The translations under genes were made by a program, and so were the position numbers. Below the pieces are notes generated by a model, which worked only from the letters and a program-made list of their open reading frames with translations, had not been told where the DNA came from and searched no databases. A stretch of DNA of 64,000 bases from Embleya hyalina (GTDB lineage: Bacteria; Actinomycetota; Actinomycetes; Streptomycetales; Streptomycetaceae), in assembly GCF_003967355.1 (NCBI RefSeq), contig NZ_BIFH01000039.1:1-64000 (forward strand). Direction: 5' to 3'. Below are positions 8,008-16,600 of the stretch, one piece after another (the first letter of the stretch is position 1; each line of letters opens with the position of its first letter).

Positions 8008-9417
8008 ATGTCGGTGACGCTCTCGAAGGGCGGCAACTGCCCACTGGCGGTGGCCGCCGTGGTGGTGGAGGTCGCCTTCACGGCACCGGTGGACGTCTCG
8101 GCGCTGCTGCTCGCCGGGACCGGAAAGGTGCGCTCCGACGCCGACTTCGTCTTCTACAACCAGCCGAACGGAACCGGCGTCCGATATCTGGCGGCCGGCC
8201 CCGGTCGACCGGCCGCGGTGCACGTGGACACCACCGCCGTGCCGGCCGACGTACAGACGATCATGGTGACGCTGAGCCTGGACGGCGGCCCGGGCGCACC
8301 GGTCACCTTCGGCGGCACCGCCCCGCCCACCGCGACCGTGCGCGACCCGTCCGGCGAGGCGCTGGTCACGTTCACCCCGCACGGCCTGGGCCGCGAGACC
8401 GCGCTGGTGCTGCTCGAGCTGTACCGGCGCGGCGGCGCGTGGAAGGTGCGCGCGGTCGGCCAGGGCTACGCCAACGGACTCGCGGGCATCGCCACCGACT
8501 TCGGCGTCTCCGTCGACGACGAACCCACCCCGCCGCCCACCCGCCCGCAGCCGCCGACGCCGACGCCGAGCCGCCCCGAGCCGGCCGGATACGCGGACGT
8601 GCCACCCACCCACCCCGAGCCCTCGGCGTACGACGACACTCCGACCACGCCGGTCGCCCCGCTGCTTCCGCACGAGCCGCCCAGGCCCGCGCCGATCCCG
8701 CCGCCGATCCCACGCCGCCCGGTGCAGGCGCAGCCCGTGCAACCCCCGCCGCCGCCCCCGGCCCCGACGCCGGCTACCGTCGAGGCCCGTACCGCCCCCC
8801 TGCCCACCGGCACCGGCACCGCCAACCGCACCGACACGCCGATCAACCTCGACAAGGGCCGGGTCAGCCTGCGCAAGGGCCAGTCGGTGTCACTGGTCAA
8901 GACCGGCGCGCCGGCGCTGACCCGAGTCCGCATGGGACTGGGCTGGGACCCGGCCAAGTCCGGCGGCAGCATCGACCTGGACGCCTCCTGCATCGCCTTC
9001 GACGCGCACGGCAGGAAGGTGGTCACGGTCTGGTTCATGAAACTGTCCGGCCTCGACGGCGCGATCAGGCACACCGGCGACAACCTGACCGGCGAGGGCG
9101 AAGGCGACGACGAGTCGATCGTGGTCCGCCTCGACGCACTCCCGCCGCACGTCACCGGCCTCGTCTTCACCGTGAACTCGTTCCTGGGCCAGAAGTTCAC
9201 CGAGGTCTCCCGCGCCTTCTGCCGCCTCGTCGACGACACCACCGACGCCGAACTGGTGCGCTTCGAGTTGTCCGGCTCCGAACCCCGCACCGGTGTGCTG
9301 ATGTGCAAGCTGGTCCGCGAGGGGCCGATCTGGACGATGACCGCGCTGGGCCGGTTCGCCGACGGCCGCACGGTACGCAAGCTGGTCGACCCGGCCCGCG
9401 AGGCGCTGGAGCACTGA
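8008..9417 (+). CDS. Two-domain TerD-family protein with proline-rich linker
   Basis: A 469-residue protein. Residues 1-170 are a divergent TerD-like domain opening MSVTLSKGGNCPL. About 170-270 is a Pro/Thr-rich linker. About 275-465 is a canonical TerD domain with VSLRKGQSVSLVK, MGLGWDP, the DLDAS strand and the acidic calcium-binding stretch HTGDNLTGEGEGDDE. TerD proteins bind calcium and act in tellurite/stress responses and, in Streptomyces, in differentiation. The N-terminal domain lacks the acidic calcium loop, so only the C-terminal domain is expected to bind calcium. GGAGGGG favours the ATG at 8008 over the GTG at 8002. Confidence 0.9.
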   Translation: MSVTLSKGGNCPLAVAAVVVEVAFTAPVDVSALLLAGTGKVRSDADFVFYNQPNGTGVRYLAAGPGRPAAVHVDTTAVPADVQTIMVTLSLDGGPGAPVTFGGTAPPTATVRDPSGEALVTFTPHGLGRETALVLLELYRRGGAWKVRAVGQGYANGLAGIATDFGVSVDDEPTPPPTRPQPPTPTPSRPEPAGYADVPPTHPEPSAYDDTPTTPVAPLLPHEPPRPAPIPPPIPRRPVQAQPVQPPPPPPAPTPATVEARTAPLPTGTGTANRTDTPINLDKGRVSLRKGQSVSLVKTGAPALTRVRMGLGWDPAKSGGSIDLDASCIAFDAHGRKVVTVWFMKLSGLDGAIRHTGDNLTGEGEGDDESIVVRLDALPPHVTGLVFTVNSFLGQKFTEVSRAFCRLVDDTTDAELVRFELSGSEPRTGVLMCKLVREGPIWTMTALGRFADGRTVRKLVDPAREALEH

Positions 9418-9430
9418 CGACGGCGGCCGG

Positions 9431-9450
9431 GCCCGGGCGTCAACCCGGGC
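9431..9450. terminator. Short convergent hairpin
   Basis: GCCCGGG-CGTCAA-CCCGGGC, a perfect 7-bp stem. It lies between the convergent TerD and PASTA genes and overlaps the last codons of the latter. It probably serves both strands. Confidence 0.5.
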
Positions 9451-10165
9451 AGTGTTCGCCGTACTTCACCACACCCACCCCCACCGTGTCCGGCACCGGC
9501 TGCCCCTCGGCCGGGCGCTGGGTACAGACGACCCAGTGCGTCTCGATGAGCACCGGCCGCCCGCCGCCGAGGTCGTCCACGTCGATGTGCGCGTCACCGC
9601 GCAGGCCGCGCCGCACGACGATGACGCTGCGCCCCACCAGGTTCGGCATCCGACCGTCGACCACCTTGGGCTCGCTGGTCGGCGCCGCGCCGGTGGGGCA
9701 CTTCTCGTCGTGCCGGACCACGCCCAGCTCGACCCGGAGTTCCCTGTCCAGCGGCCCCGGATCGGGACTCTGGTCGCACACCTTCCAACTGCTGAAGATG
9801 AACTGCCGCCGCCCCCGCCCGCTCGCGTCGTGCGAGGTGACGAACCGGTAGCCGGCCCGGCGGGCGCCGTCCCACGCCTCCTGCAGGTCCGCGCCGACCA
9901 GGTCGGGCAGCACATTCCTCGGCACGGACGCGAGCTTCGTCGCCCGAGGGCTCGCGGGCGACGCGGGCGTCGAAGCGGTCGGAGCAGCCGAGGTGTTCGG
10001 GGACGCCTGAGGGGACGCCGCCGCGACCGCGCCGACCGGCGCCCCCTCGGCCGTCGCCGGACCGCTCTCGGCGAGGCCGTCGCGATGGGCCAGACCGACG
10101 GCCACCAACACGGCCAACACCGTGCCGAGCACCGCGAGCAGTTTCGGGTTCTGCCACCACTTCAT
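9440..10165 (-). CDS. Membrane-anchored PASTA-domain protein
   Basis: A 241-residue protein with one N-terminal TM anchor (LLAVLGTVLAVLVAVGLA, about residues 9-26). An Ala/Ser/Pro/Thr-rich low-complexity stalk spans to about 85. Two PASTA-like units follow: VLPDLVGADLQEAWDGARRAGY, and a second starting MPNLVGRSVIVVRRGLRG. PASTA domains bind muropeptides or beta-lactams at the cell surface, but there is no kinase or penicillin-binding domain attached. Four Cys in the extracellular part may form disulfides. The role is unknown; a cell-wall sensing or scaffolding function is inferred. Confidence 0.75.
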   Translation of the reverse strand: MKWWQNPKLLAVLGTVLAVLVAVGLAHRDGLAESGPATAEGAPVGAVAAASPQASPNTSAAPTASTPASPASPRATKLASVPRNVLPDLVGADLQEAWDGARRAGYRFVTSHDASGRGRRQFIFSSWKVCDQSPDPGPLDRELRVELGVVRHDEKCPTGAAPTSEPKVVDGRMPNLVGRSVIVVRRGLRGDAHIDVDDLGGGRPVLIETHWVVCTQRPAEGQPVPDTVGVGVVKYGEHCPG

Positions 10166-10216
10166 CCGTCCACGATGCGACCGGGCCGCGCCGGGCGGGC
10201 GGGATTCGGCCCGCGA

Positions 10217-10855
10217 TCACCTGTCCGTGTGGTTCGTACGGGGGTCCGCACCCGGCTCGGCGACCGGCTCGACGGCCGGAGCGACGCCCGCCTCGCGTAC
10301 CGCGAACTCGGTCGCCTGCCGAACCATCTCGGCCCGGGACGGACCGGGCGCGCCGATCACGATCCGGGTGGCCAGTCCGTCGAGCAGCGCGTGCAGGCGC
10401 AACACGTAGCCGTCGGGGTCCGGGTGCGGCGCGATCATCGCCCGCAGGTCCGCGACCCACGGGCCCTCGATCTCCGCGCTCGCGGCCGACACGTCCGGGT
10501 CGGCCAGGGAGCGGGTCCACACCTCCAGCCACAACGTCCAGCGAGGGTCGGCACGCTCGTCGGGCAGATACAGGTCGATGTAGCCGGCCAGCCGCTCGGC
10601 GCGCGGCACCTCGGTCGCGCCCAGCAGGGCCCGGCGCCGCTCGGCGAATCCCTGTTCGCTCCAGCGCAGCGTCTCGACCAGGAGTTGCTCCTTGGACCCG
10701 AAGTAGTAGGCGACGTGGCCGCCGCTGATCCCGATCCGCTTGCCCAGGCCCGCCATCGTCAACCGTGCCAGCCCGTGTTCGGCGATCGCGTCCATCGCCG
10801 CCTGGAGCACCACCTCCCTGGGCTGCTCCAGCCGTTTGCGCCGTGTCCCCGTCAT
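10217..10855 (-). CDS. TetR-family regulator, candidate regulator of the urease cluster
   Basis: A 212-residue TetR regulator with BetI-like C-terminal features. Its helix-turn-helix is LTMAGLGKRIGISGGHVAYY. The ATG at 855 is preferred over the GTG at 10864, with AGGGG upstream. It is divergent from the pterin dehydratase gene, with the inverted repeat 10904-10922 between them. The same motif occurs twice in front of ureAB 5 kb away (15865-15906), so this protein is the best candidate for autoregulation and for control of the urease/agmatine deiminase operon. The ligand is unknown. Confidence 0.88.
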   Translation of the reverse strand: MTGTRRKRLEQPREVVLQAAMDAIAEHGLARLTMAGLGKRIGISGGHVAYYFGSKEQLLVETLRWSEQGFAERRRALLGATEVPRAERLAGYIDLYLPDERADPRWTLWLEVWTRSLADPDVSAASAEIEGPWVADLRAMIAPHPDPDGYVLRLHALLDGLATRIVIGAPGPSRAEMVRQATEFAVREAGVAPAVEPVAEPGADPRTNHTDR

Positions 10856-10903
10856 GCTCGGCACCCCTGGTTCGTTGGACGGCGGACCTCGCCTGCCACC
10901 ATG

Positions 10904-10922
10904 TTAGAACGTCGTTCAATAC
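10904..10922. promoter_or_regulatory. TetR operator shared with ureAB
   Basis: Read on the minus strand this is GTATTGAACGACGTTCTAA, an inverted repeat (GAACG-N-CGTTC core). It overlaps a -10-like TAACAT (rc of 10901-10906) of the TetR gene. It agrees at 15 of 19 positions with each arm of the double operator at 15865-15906. Confidence 0.65.
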
Positions 10923-11034
10923 CGCGCCCGGCGAACCGACGCCGCCATACTGGCAAAAGCCGGTGACGCGACCGGAGCCATCCGCCGGCTCGCGATCCCG
11001 GCGTCCGCGCCCACCTCCGACGAGAGGATCCACC

Positions 11035-11346
11035 GTGGCACCCCAGCCGCTCACCGACGCCGAGCTGACCAAGGCCCTCGCCGACCTCCCGGGCTGGCAG
11101 GTCACCGACGGCGAACTGACCGCGACGTACACCTGCGCCCGCGCCGATGTACCCGCCTTCTACGCGACCGTCGCCGCCGCCGAGGACCAGGCGAACCACC
11201 ATGCCCGGATCACCATCCTCTACGGCACCCTGACCTTCGCCCTGACCACCCACGACGCCGGCGACCGAATCACGGCCACCGACACGGATTTCGCCGCCCG
11301 AATCGCCGCCTTCGCGACCGCACACGGCGCAACGCTCAAGACCTGA
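11035..11346 (+). CDS. 4a-hydroxytetrahydrobiopterin dehydratase (PCD/DCoH)
   Basis: A 103-residue pterin-4a-carbinolamine dehydratase. The family signature is seen as AAAEDQANHHARITILYGTLTFALTTHDAG; the paired His (NHH, normally DHH) and the later THDAG are the active-site region, and the canonical Asp/Glu before HH is Asn. Its usual role is recycling the pterin cofactor of aromatic amino-acid hydroxylases, but no hydroxylase is in this window. The GTG start is supported by GAGAGG about 8 bp upstream. It is divergent from the TetR gene, with the shared operator between them. Confidence 0.85.
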   Translation: MAPQPLTDAELTKALADLPGWQVTDGELTATYTCARADVPAFYATVAAAEDQANHHARITILYGTLTFALTTHDAGDRITATDTDFAARIAAFATAHGATLKT

Positions 11347-11575
11347 CCCGACCGCCCGGCGGGAGCGGGAGGCCGAGGGCCGAGGGGCCGGGATCGACCC
11401 ACCGTCGGCCCGGAACCCCGAACCGCTCCCTTCCGATCCGACCCCGCCCCGTCCCCGCCCTTTCCCGGTCCCATTCGCCCCCATCCGGTCCGCCCGCCCG
11501 CCGGGCCACGCAGCCTTCACTCCACGCTTCCTGGCCGTTCATCCGCGCGTCCCGCGCGCCGCCTAGCCTCCGACC

Positions 11576-12103
11576 ATGAGCACCGACGCACCGGCGTCCC
11601 ACCCCGTCCCGGCCTCCCTTCGCGGTTGGCTCCTCCCGTTCGCCGGAGCGACCTCGGCGGGCTGGCTGATCGGGACATACGCGATCCGCGCCGCCGCCCT
11701 GGGCTCGTGCGACGAATTCGGACAACGCGGCTGCACCGGGGACGACTTCGGGCCGTCCCTGATCGGCCTGTCCGGCTTGCTGCTGCTGCTCGCGCTGATC
11801 GCGGGCGCGGTCGCCGCCGGCGCCGGTCGGCGCGGCATGCCCGCCTTCGCGGGCGCCCTCCTCTACGCGGGTGGGATAGCGACGCTGGCCGCGCTCATCG
11901 AACCCGCGACCGACGCCGGCTGGTACATACCGGCCGTCACCACCGTCGCCCTGGCCGTACTCCTGCTCGCCCTGGCCGCGTTCGGCGCCGGCGAGCGCGG
12001 TCGAGCCGTCACCGCCCCGACCCCGAAGCCCGCCGAACCACCCACCGCTCCGGGCGAACCCGCAGCCGCCCCCGGCGACGCGTCGGCGCGACCACGACAC
12101 TGA
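11576..12103 (+). CDS. Four-helix membrane protein of unknown function
   Basis: A 175-residue protein not recognised as any family. Four predicted TM helices lie at about 18-40, 58-80, 84-104 and 112-135. A two-Cys extracytoplasmic loop (SCDEFGQRGC) separates helices 1 and 2 and could be disulfide-linked. The cytoplasmic tail is Pro/Ala-rich. It stands alone between a spacer of about 230 bp and a terminator hairpin, convergent with the agmatine deiminase gene. Confidence 0.7.
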   Translation: MSTDAPASHPVPASLRGWLLPFAGATSAGWLIGTYAIRAAALGSCDEFGQRGCTGDDFGPSLIGLSGLLLLLALIAGAVAAGAGRRGMPAFAGALLYAGGIATLAALIEPATDAGWYIPAVTTVALAVLLLALAAFGAGERGRAVTAPTPKPAEPPTAPGEPAAAPGDASARPRH

Positions 12104-12106
12104 CCG

Positions 12107-12129
12107 CCGGCCGGCCGCGCGCCGGCCGG
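12107..12129. terminator. Convergent hairpin terminator
   Basis: CCGGCCGGC-CGCGC-GCCGGCCGG: a perfect 9-bp stem with a 5-base loop, between the membrane protein gene (+) and the end of the agmatine deiminase operon (-). Confidence 0.6.
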
Positions 12130-12148
12130 ACACTCGCCGCCGTGCCCG

Positions 12149-13183
12149 TCAGACCCTCGGCTGCTGCTGCGTGATGCAGTGGATGCCGCCGCCGTTGGCG
12201 AAGATGTCGCGGGCGTCCACGAGTTCGATGGCGCGGCCCGGGAAGAGCTTGCCGAAGGTCGCGGCGTTCTCCTCGTCGCGCGGGTCGTCGAACGCGCACA
12301 GGATCACCGCGCCGTTGGCCACATAGTGGTTGATGTAGCTGAAGTCGACCCAGTCGTCGTGGGCTTCGAGCACGGTCGGCGCCGGGATCTCGACCACCTC
12401 GAGCGAACGCCCCTCGGCGTCGGTGGCCGCGCGCAGCAGAGCCGCGTTCTCCTTGCCCACCTCGTGGTCCGGGTGTGCCGGATCGGGCTGTACGTGGACG
12501 AGGACCAGGCCCGGTCGAGCGAACGACGCGACGATGTCGATGTGGCCCCGGGTGCCGTACAGGCCATAGTCGCGGGTGAGTCCGCGCGGCAGCCAAATCA
12601 CCTTCCGCACACCGAGGAACGCCTTCAACTCGGCCTCGACCCGCTCCTTGGTCCACCCGGGGTTGCGGCCCTCGTCGAGTTGCACGGTCTCGGTGATCAA
12701 CACCGTTCCCTCGCCGTCGACGTGGATGCCGCCACCCTCGTTGACCATCCGCGACACGTACCGACGTACGCCGGCCGCCTCGATCACATGCTCCGCGATG
12801 TGCCGGTCGTGCTCCCACGAGGCCCACTCCTGGGCGCCCCACCCGTTGAACACCCAGTCGGCGGCGGCGATGCCACCCCGGCCGTCGGTCAGGAAGGTCG
12901 GCCCGATGTCGCGCATCCACGCGTCGTCGAGCGGCTTCTCCAGCACGGTGAGCGGCCGGTCGACGTAGCGCGCCACGGTGTCCGACTCGCCCAGGTCGGT
13001 GACCAGCGTGACCGGCTCGTAGCGGGCGATCGTCCCGGCGACCCGGCCCCACGCGGCGCGCGCGGTGTGCAGGTCCTCCTCGGCGAATGTCTCGTTGCGG
13101 CTGGGCCAGGCCATCCAGGTGCGCTCGTGCGGCACCCACTCCGCCGGCATCGAAAAACCGTCGGCGACGGGGGTGTTCGTCAT
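12149..13183 (-). CDS. aguA: Agmatine deiminase
   Basis: A 344-residue guanidino-group-modifying enzyme of the agmatine deiminase family, which converts agmatine to N-carbamoylputrescine and ammonia. It starts MTNTPVADGFSMPAEWVPHE. It has DAWMRDIGPTF, NEGGGIHVDGEG, the catalytic His in GTRGHIDIV, and the nucleophile Cys336 in the diagnostic GGGIHCITQQQP. It is the last gene of the ureAB-ureC operon on the minus strand, 86 bp after ureC. No N-carbamoylputrescine amidohydrolase (AguB) follows, so the product must be handled elsewhere or the native substrate may not be agmatine. Confidence 0.93.
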   Translation of the reverse strand: MTNTPVADGFSMPAEWVPHERTWMAWPSRNETFAEEDLHTARAAWGRVAGTIARYEPVTLVTDLGESDTVARYVDRPLTVLEKPLDDAWMRDIGPTFLTDGRGGIAAADWVFNGWGAQEWASWEHDRHIAEHVIEAAGVRRYVSRMVNEGGGIHVDGEGTVLITETVQLDEGRNPGWTKERVEAELKAFLGVRKVIWLPRGLTRDYGLYGTRGHIDIVASFARPGLVLVHVQPDPAHPDHEVGKENAALLRAATDAEGRSLEVVEIPAPTVLEAHDDWVDFSYINHYVANGAVILCAFDDPRDEENAATFGKLFPGRAIELVDARDIFANGGGIHCITQQQPRV

Positions 13184-13237
13184 CTCGTCACTTCTTTCAT
13201 CGGGAGCCGCTGGCACCACGGGTGCTCCGGGCGCCAA

Positions 13238-13264
13238 GGGCATCACGGGCATCACTGGCATCAC
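13238..13264. repeat. Three tandem 9-bp repeats
   Basis: GGGCATCAC, GGGCATCAC, TGGCATCAC in tandem in the 86-bp gap between ureC and the agmatine deiminase gene. Function unknown. It may simply be slippage-generated, and it would add Val-Met-Pro repeats if translation read through. Confidence 0.6.
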
Positions 13265-13269
13265 GGTCA

Positions 13270-14943
13270 CTACAGGAAATACAGCCGGTTCAACGACACC
13301 GATTCGGCGGCCTCCGACATCACGGGCTCGCCGTCCATCGTCACCAGACCGGTGTCCGCGGCGACCCGGACCTCCGCCAGGCGGTTGTTGTGGATCATCG
13401 CCGCGGGACCGATGCCCCGGGTGCCCCGCACACCCACCCGGCGACGCCGCGTCGGCATCAGGTCGCCGCCCGTCGCCGCGGCGGCCTGCGAGGTGAACGC
13501 CACCGACAATTCGGCCGGCGCCGCCCCGTGCGCGCCGAACTGCGGTCCCAGGACCAGCGGTTCGCAGTTGTCGGTGGAGGCGTTCGGATCGCCCACCACG
13601 CCGTACGCCGGGAATCCGCTCTTCAGCACCAACTGCGGCTTCGCGCCGAACCACTGCGGCTGCCACAGCACGATGTCGGCCATCTTGCCCACCTCGATCG
13701 AGCCGACCTCGTGCGCGAGACCGTGCGCGATCGCCGGGTTGATGGTGAGCTTGGCGATGTAGCGCTTGACCCGTGCGTTGTCGTGCCGTTCGTGCTCGGC
13801 GCCGCGCTCCGACTTCATCTTCCCGGCCATCGCGAACGTCCGCCGCACGGTCTCCCCCGCACGCCCCATGCCCTGCGCGTCCGACGAGGTGATCGGGATG
13901 ACCCCGAGGTCGTGCAGTACGTCCTCGGCGCCCATCGTCCCGGCCCGAATCCGGTCCCGGGCCATCGCGGCGTCGCCCGGCAGGTCGGTCTTGAGCCCGT
14001 GCGCGGAGACGATCATGCCGAAGTGCTCGCCGAGCGCGTCCCGCCCGAACGGCAGCGTCGGATTGGTCGAGGAGCCGATCACGTTGGCCACTCCGGCCAT
14101 CCGCATCACGTTCGGCACGTGGCCGCCGCCGCAACCCTCGATGTGGTACGCGTGGATCGTCCGCCCGTCCAGCACGGAGAGCGTGTCGTCCACGGACAGG
14201 CACTCGTTGAGGCCGTCGGTGTGCAACGCGACCTGTACGTCGTGGTCTTCGGCCACCCGCAACGCGGTGTCCAGGGCCCGGGCGTGCGCGCCCATGTCCT
14301 CGTGCACCTTGAAACCGGACGCCCCGCCCTCGATCAACGCCTCGTCCAGCGGCCCCCGACCCGACGACGAACCGCGGGCCAGGAAGGCGATGTTGACCGG
14401 CCAGGCGTCGAACGCCGCGAACGCGTTCCGCAGCGCCCAGGGCGAGTTCACCCCGACCCCCCAGACCGGCCCGAACTCCTGACCGACCAGCGTGGTCACC
14501 CCGGACGCCAGCGACGCCTCCATGATCCGCGGCGAAAGCAGGTGCACGTGCGTGTCGATCGCGCCGGCGGTGGCGATCAGCCCCTCACCGCTGACGATCG
14601 TGGTGCCGGTGCCGACGACCACCTCCACGCCGTCCTGGGTATCCGGGTTGCCGGCTCGCCCGATCGAGGCGATCCGCCCCTCGCGAATGCCGATCGAGAC
14701 CTTGCGAATGCCCTGGATCGCGTCGATCACCACGACGTTGGAGATCACCACGTCGCAGGTGTCGCGCACCGCGACCGCCCGCAGATGCAACCCGTCACGG
14801 GCGGTCTTCCCGAAGCCCGCGAGAAACTCGTCCCCCGGCAGCGCCGAGTCGTGCTCGACCTCGATCACCAGCCCGGAATCCCCGAGCCGCACACGATCCC
14901 CGGCCCGCGGCCCGTACGTGGACGCGTAGTCACGCGGATCCAT
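13270..14943 (-). CDS. ureC: Urease-like alpha subunit with altered active-site flap
   Basis: A 557-residue UreC homologue, about 10 residues shorter than usual. Nickel ligands are present: His132/His134 (DTHVHL), carbamylatable Lys212 (GFKVHED), His241 (ALHTD), His267 (HAYHIEGCGGGH) and Asp355 (SSDAQGMGR). The flap Arg331 is also kept. In the mobile flap, canonical MVCHHLN is replaced by IVSAHGLK, so the conserved flap Cys is Ala314, the catalytic His stays as His315 and the next His is Gly316. It lies 17 bp after ureAB. No ureD/E/F/G lies nearby. It may be a divergent urease or act on another amide or guanidino compound. Confidence 0.9.
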   Translation of the reverse strand: MDPRDYASTYGPRAGDRVRLGDSGLVIEVEHDSALPGDEFLAGFGKTARDGLHLRAVAVRDTCDVVISNVVVIDAIQGIRKVSIGIREGRIASIGRAGNPDTQDGVEVVVGTGTTIVSGEGLIATAGAIDTHVHLLSPRIMEASLASGVTTLVGQEFGPVWGVGVNSPWALRNAFAAFDAWPVNIAFLARGSSSGRGPLDEALIEGGASGFKVHEDMGAHARALDTALRVAEDHDVQVALHTDGLNECLSVDDTLSVLDGRTIHAYHIEGCGGGHVPNVMRMAGVANVIGSSTNPTLPFGRDALGEHFGMIVSAHGLKTDLPGDAAMARDRIRAGTMGAEDVLHDLGVIPITSSDAQGMGRAGETVRRTFAMAGKMKSERGAEHERHDNARVKRYIAKLTINPAIAHGLAHEVGSIEVGKMADIVLWQPQWFGAKPQLVLKSGFPAYGVVGDPNASTDNCEPLVLGPQFGAHGAAPAELSVAFTSQAAAATGGDLMPTRRRRVGVRGTRGIGPAAMIHNNRLAEVRVAADTGLVTMDGEPVMSEAAESVSLNRLYFL

Positions 14944-14960
14944 CGGATCACCACCGCCAC

Positions 14961-15854
14961 TCACCGGGCACCCCGCTCCCCACCATCGCCGAAACCCCGG
15001 ACCGCGTCGGAGCCCGCCGCCGTCCCGGAACCCGCCGCCGGATCGGAACCGGAGCCCGAATCCGCACCGCCGGCCGGCTCCGCACCCAGATACCCGCACG
15101 CGTACGCCCGACGCAGCGCCTCCTCGCGCGCGCCCGGCGCGTCCAACGGCCCGTCCACCAAACCCGCGAAGCCGATCGCGACCCGCGCGCCGCCGATCGG
15201 CACCAGCCGTACCTCGACCGTCGCGCCCGGATCGAACCGCACGGTGGAGCCGGCCGGGATGGCCAACCGACGTCCGTACCCCGCCGCCCGGTCGAAGCGC
15301 AGGCGCGGGTTGGTCTCGAAGAAGTGGAAGTGCGAGGTGACGCTGATCGGCACCTCGGACGTATTGGTCACCGGCACCGGGACCGGATCGGCATCCGCGT
15401 ACGGGTCGACCGCGGGCCCGCCGGGAATCACCGCCCCCGGCGCGTCGTCTCCGAGCGAACCGGGTCCGGACACCGGCGCCGCGACCGCCCCCGAACGCGA
15501 ACCGTGCCCGTGACAGTGCACCTCGCCCGCACCGACCGGCGGGCGCTCGCCGGAGCGGAACGGGTCGGTCACCACGGCCAGTCGCGTCGCGTCGTCGAAC
15601 ACCGCCTCGACCTTGACGTCGGCCACCACGTCCACCACCCCGGGCAACACGTCGACGACACCCAGAACCGAACGCCCGGCCTCGATCGCGTCGGCCAGCC
15701 GCGCCCCGTCCCGAGCCGCCTCACACACCGTGTCCGCGATCAACGCGGTGGCCTCGGGCACGTTCAAGAGCAGCCCGCGAGCCCGCCGCGCCCGGGCCAG
15801 CTCGGCGGCGGTGAAGATCAGCAACCGATCCCGCTCCGTGGGCGTCAGCCGCAT
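14961..15854 (-). CDS. ureAB: Fused urease gamma-beta subunit
   Basis: A 297-residue fusion. Residues 1-100 are the urease gamma subunit ([33 protein letters not shown]). About 150-250 is the beta subunit ([20 protein letters not shown], the conserved core). The linker is enriched in Gly/Pro and includes a HCHGHG cluster that could bind metal. The last 45 residues are a Gly/Ser/Asp low-complexity tail. A GGAGG-type ribosome binding site lies 7 bp upstream. The promoter shows TTGACA (rc of 15912-15917) followed by the double operator, so transcription is probably repressed by a TetR protein. Confidence 0.92.
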   Translation of the reverse strand: MRLTPTERDRLLIFTAAELARARRARGLLLNVPEATALIADTVCEAARDGARLADAIEAGRSVLGVVDVLPGVVDVVADVKVEAVFDDATRLAVVTDPFRSGERPPVGAGEVHCHGHGSRSGAVAAPVSGPGSLGDDAPGAVIPGGPAVDPYADADPVPVPVTNTSEVPISVTSHFHFFETNPRLRFDRAAGYGRRLAIPAGSTVRFDPGATVEVRLVPIGGARVAIGFAGLVDGPLDAPGAREEALRRAYACGYLGAEPAGGADSGSGSDPAAGSGTAAGSDAVRGFGDGGERGAR

Positions 15855-15864
15855 GCGAACCTCC

Positions 15865-15906
15865 GTATTGAATGCCGTTCAATTCAGATTGAACGGCATT
15901 CAATAC
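15865..15906. promoter_or_regulatory. Perfect 19-bp inverted repeat, double TetR operator of ureAB
   Basis: GTATTGAATGCCGTTCAAT (15865-15883), a 4-base spacer TCAG, then its exact reverse complement (15888-15906). Each arm is itself a TetR-type palindrome, ATTGAA-N5-TTCAAT. The element overlaps the proposed -10 and the transcription start downstream of TTGACA at 15912-15917, and ends at the ureAB ribosome binding site. Each arm matches the site 10904-10922 at 15 of 19 positions. Confidence 0.85.
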
Positions 15907-15982
15907 GACACTGTCAACGTCCCTCGCCCGGCGCCGACACCGCGGCCGGCGCCCCGTGCGCCTCGACCGGCGGCCCGCGGGG

Positions 15983-16600
15983 TCAGTTCCCCAGACGCGA
16001 CGCCAGGCCGTCCAGGAGGAGTCCCAGGCCCGTCTCGAAGCCGCGGGCGTTGAGGGTGTCGCGATCACCCGCGGCCAGGGAGTCGGCCAGTGACGGGTAC
16101 TCGGCCCGATACTCCTCGGCCGGCCGGGTGAAACCCTCCTCGTACGTCTCGATCACCGACCCGACCACCAGGTAGTCGAGTGCCGCCGAGAATTCGGCCG
16201 CCTCGGCCGGGGGCAGGCCGATGCGGGTCAGCGTGCGGGCGACGGCGTCGTAGGCCGACAGGGCCTGCTCCGTGGACACCGGTCGGCGGGCGATCACCGG
16301 GAGCGCGTCGGGATGGCGCAGGTACGCGGCGCGGTAGCCGCGGGCGAAGGCGGCGATGCCGACCCGCCAGTCCGGGTCGTCCAGCGGGGCGCGGTCTATC
16401 TCCCTCGTGATCACCACGGTGATCGCGTCGAGCAGTTCCTCCTTGGACGACACGTGGTTGTACAGGGACGGCCCCCGCACGTCCAACCGGGTGGCCAGCG
16501 CCCGCATGGTCAGCGCGCCCATGCCGTGTTCGTCGACGAGATCCACCGCCGCGCGGGCGATCAGTTCCCGGTCGAGTTTGGGGCGGTTGGGTCGACCCAT
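15983..16600 (-). CDS. TetR-family regulator, tetracycline-repressor-like C-terminus
   Basis: A 205-residue TetR regulator with helix-turn-helix LTMRALATRLDVRGPSLYNH. The C-terminal domain resembles the TetR_C fold of the TetR(D) type. The ATG at 16600 (MGRPNRPKLDREL) is the family-typical start; upstream residues are only basic low complexity. It is divergent from the APC permease operon. An imperfect AT-rich palindrome lies between them (16710-16728), and its core recurs in front of the enoyl-CoA hydratase gene. It is a likely regulator of amine/amide uptake and breakdown. Confidence 0.88.
   Translation of the reverse strand: MGRPNRPKLDRELIARAAVDLVDEHGMGALTMRALATRLDVRGPSLYNHVSSKEELLDAITVVITREIDRAPLDDPDWRVGIAAFARGYRAAYLRHPDALPVIARRPVSTEQALSAYDAVARTLTRIGLPPAEAAEFSAALDYLVVGSVIETYEEGFTRPAEEYRAEYPSLADSLAAGDRDTLNARGFETGLGLLLDGLASRLGN

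Noticed and set aside
7349-8081. Proline/alanine-rich repeated peptides on the minus strand
   Set aside because: Translation of the G-rich repeat block; no RBS, no signal peptide, composition dictated by the repeats.
13238-13264. CRISPR-like array
   Set aside because: Repeats are 9 bp, tandem, without spacers and without cas genes; the same holds for the repeats at 46668 and 50657.
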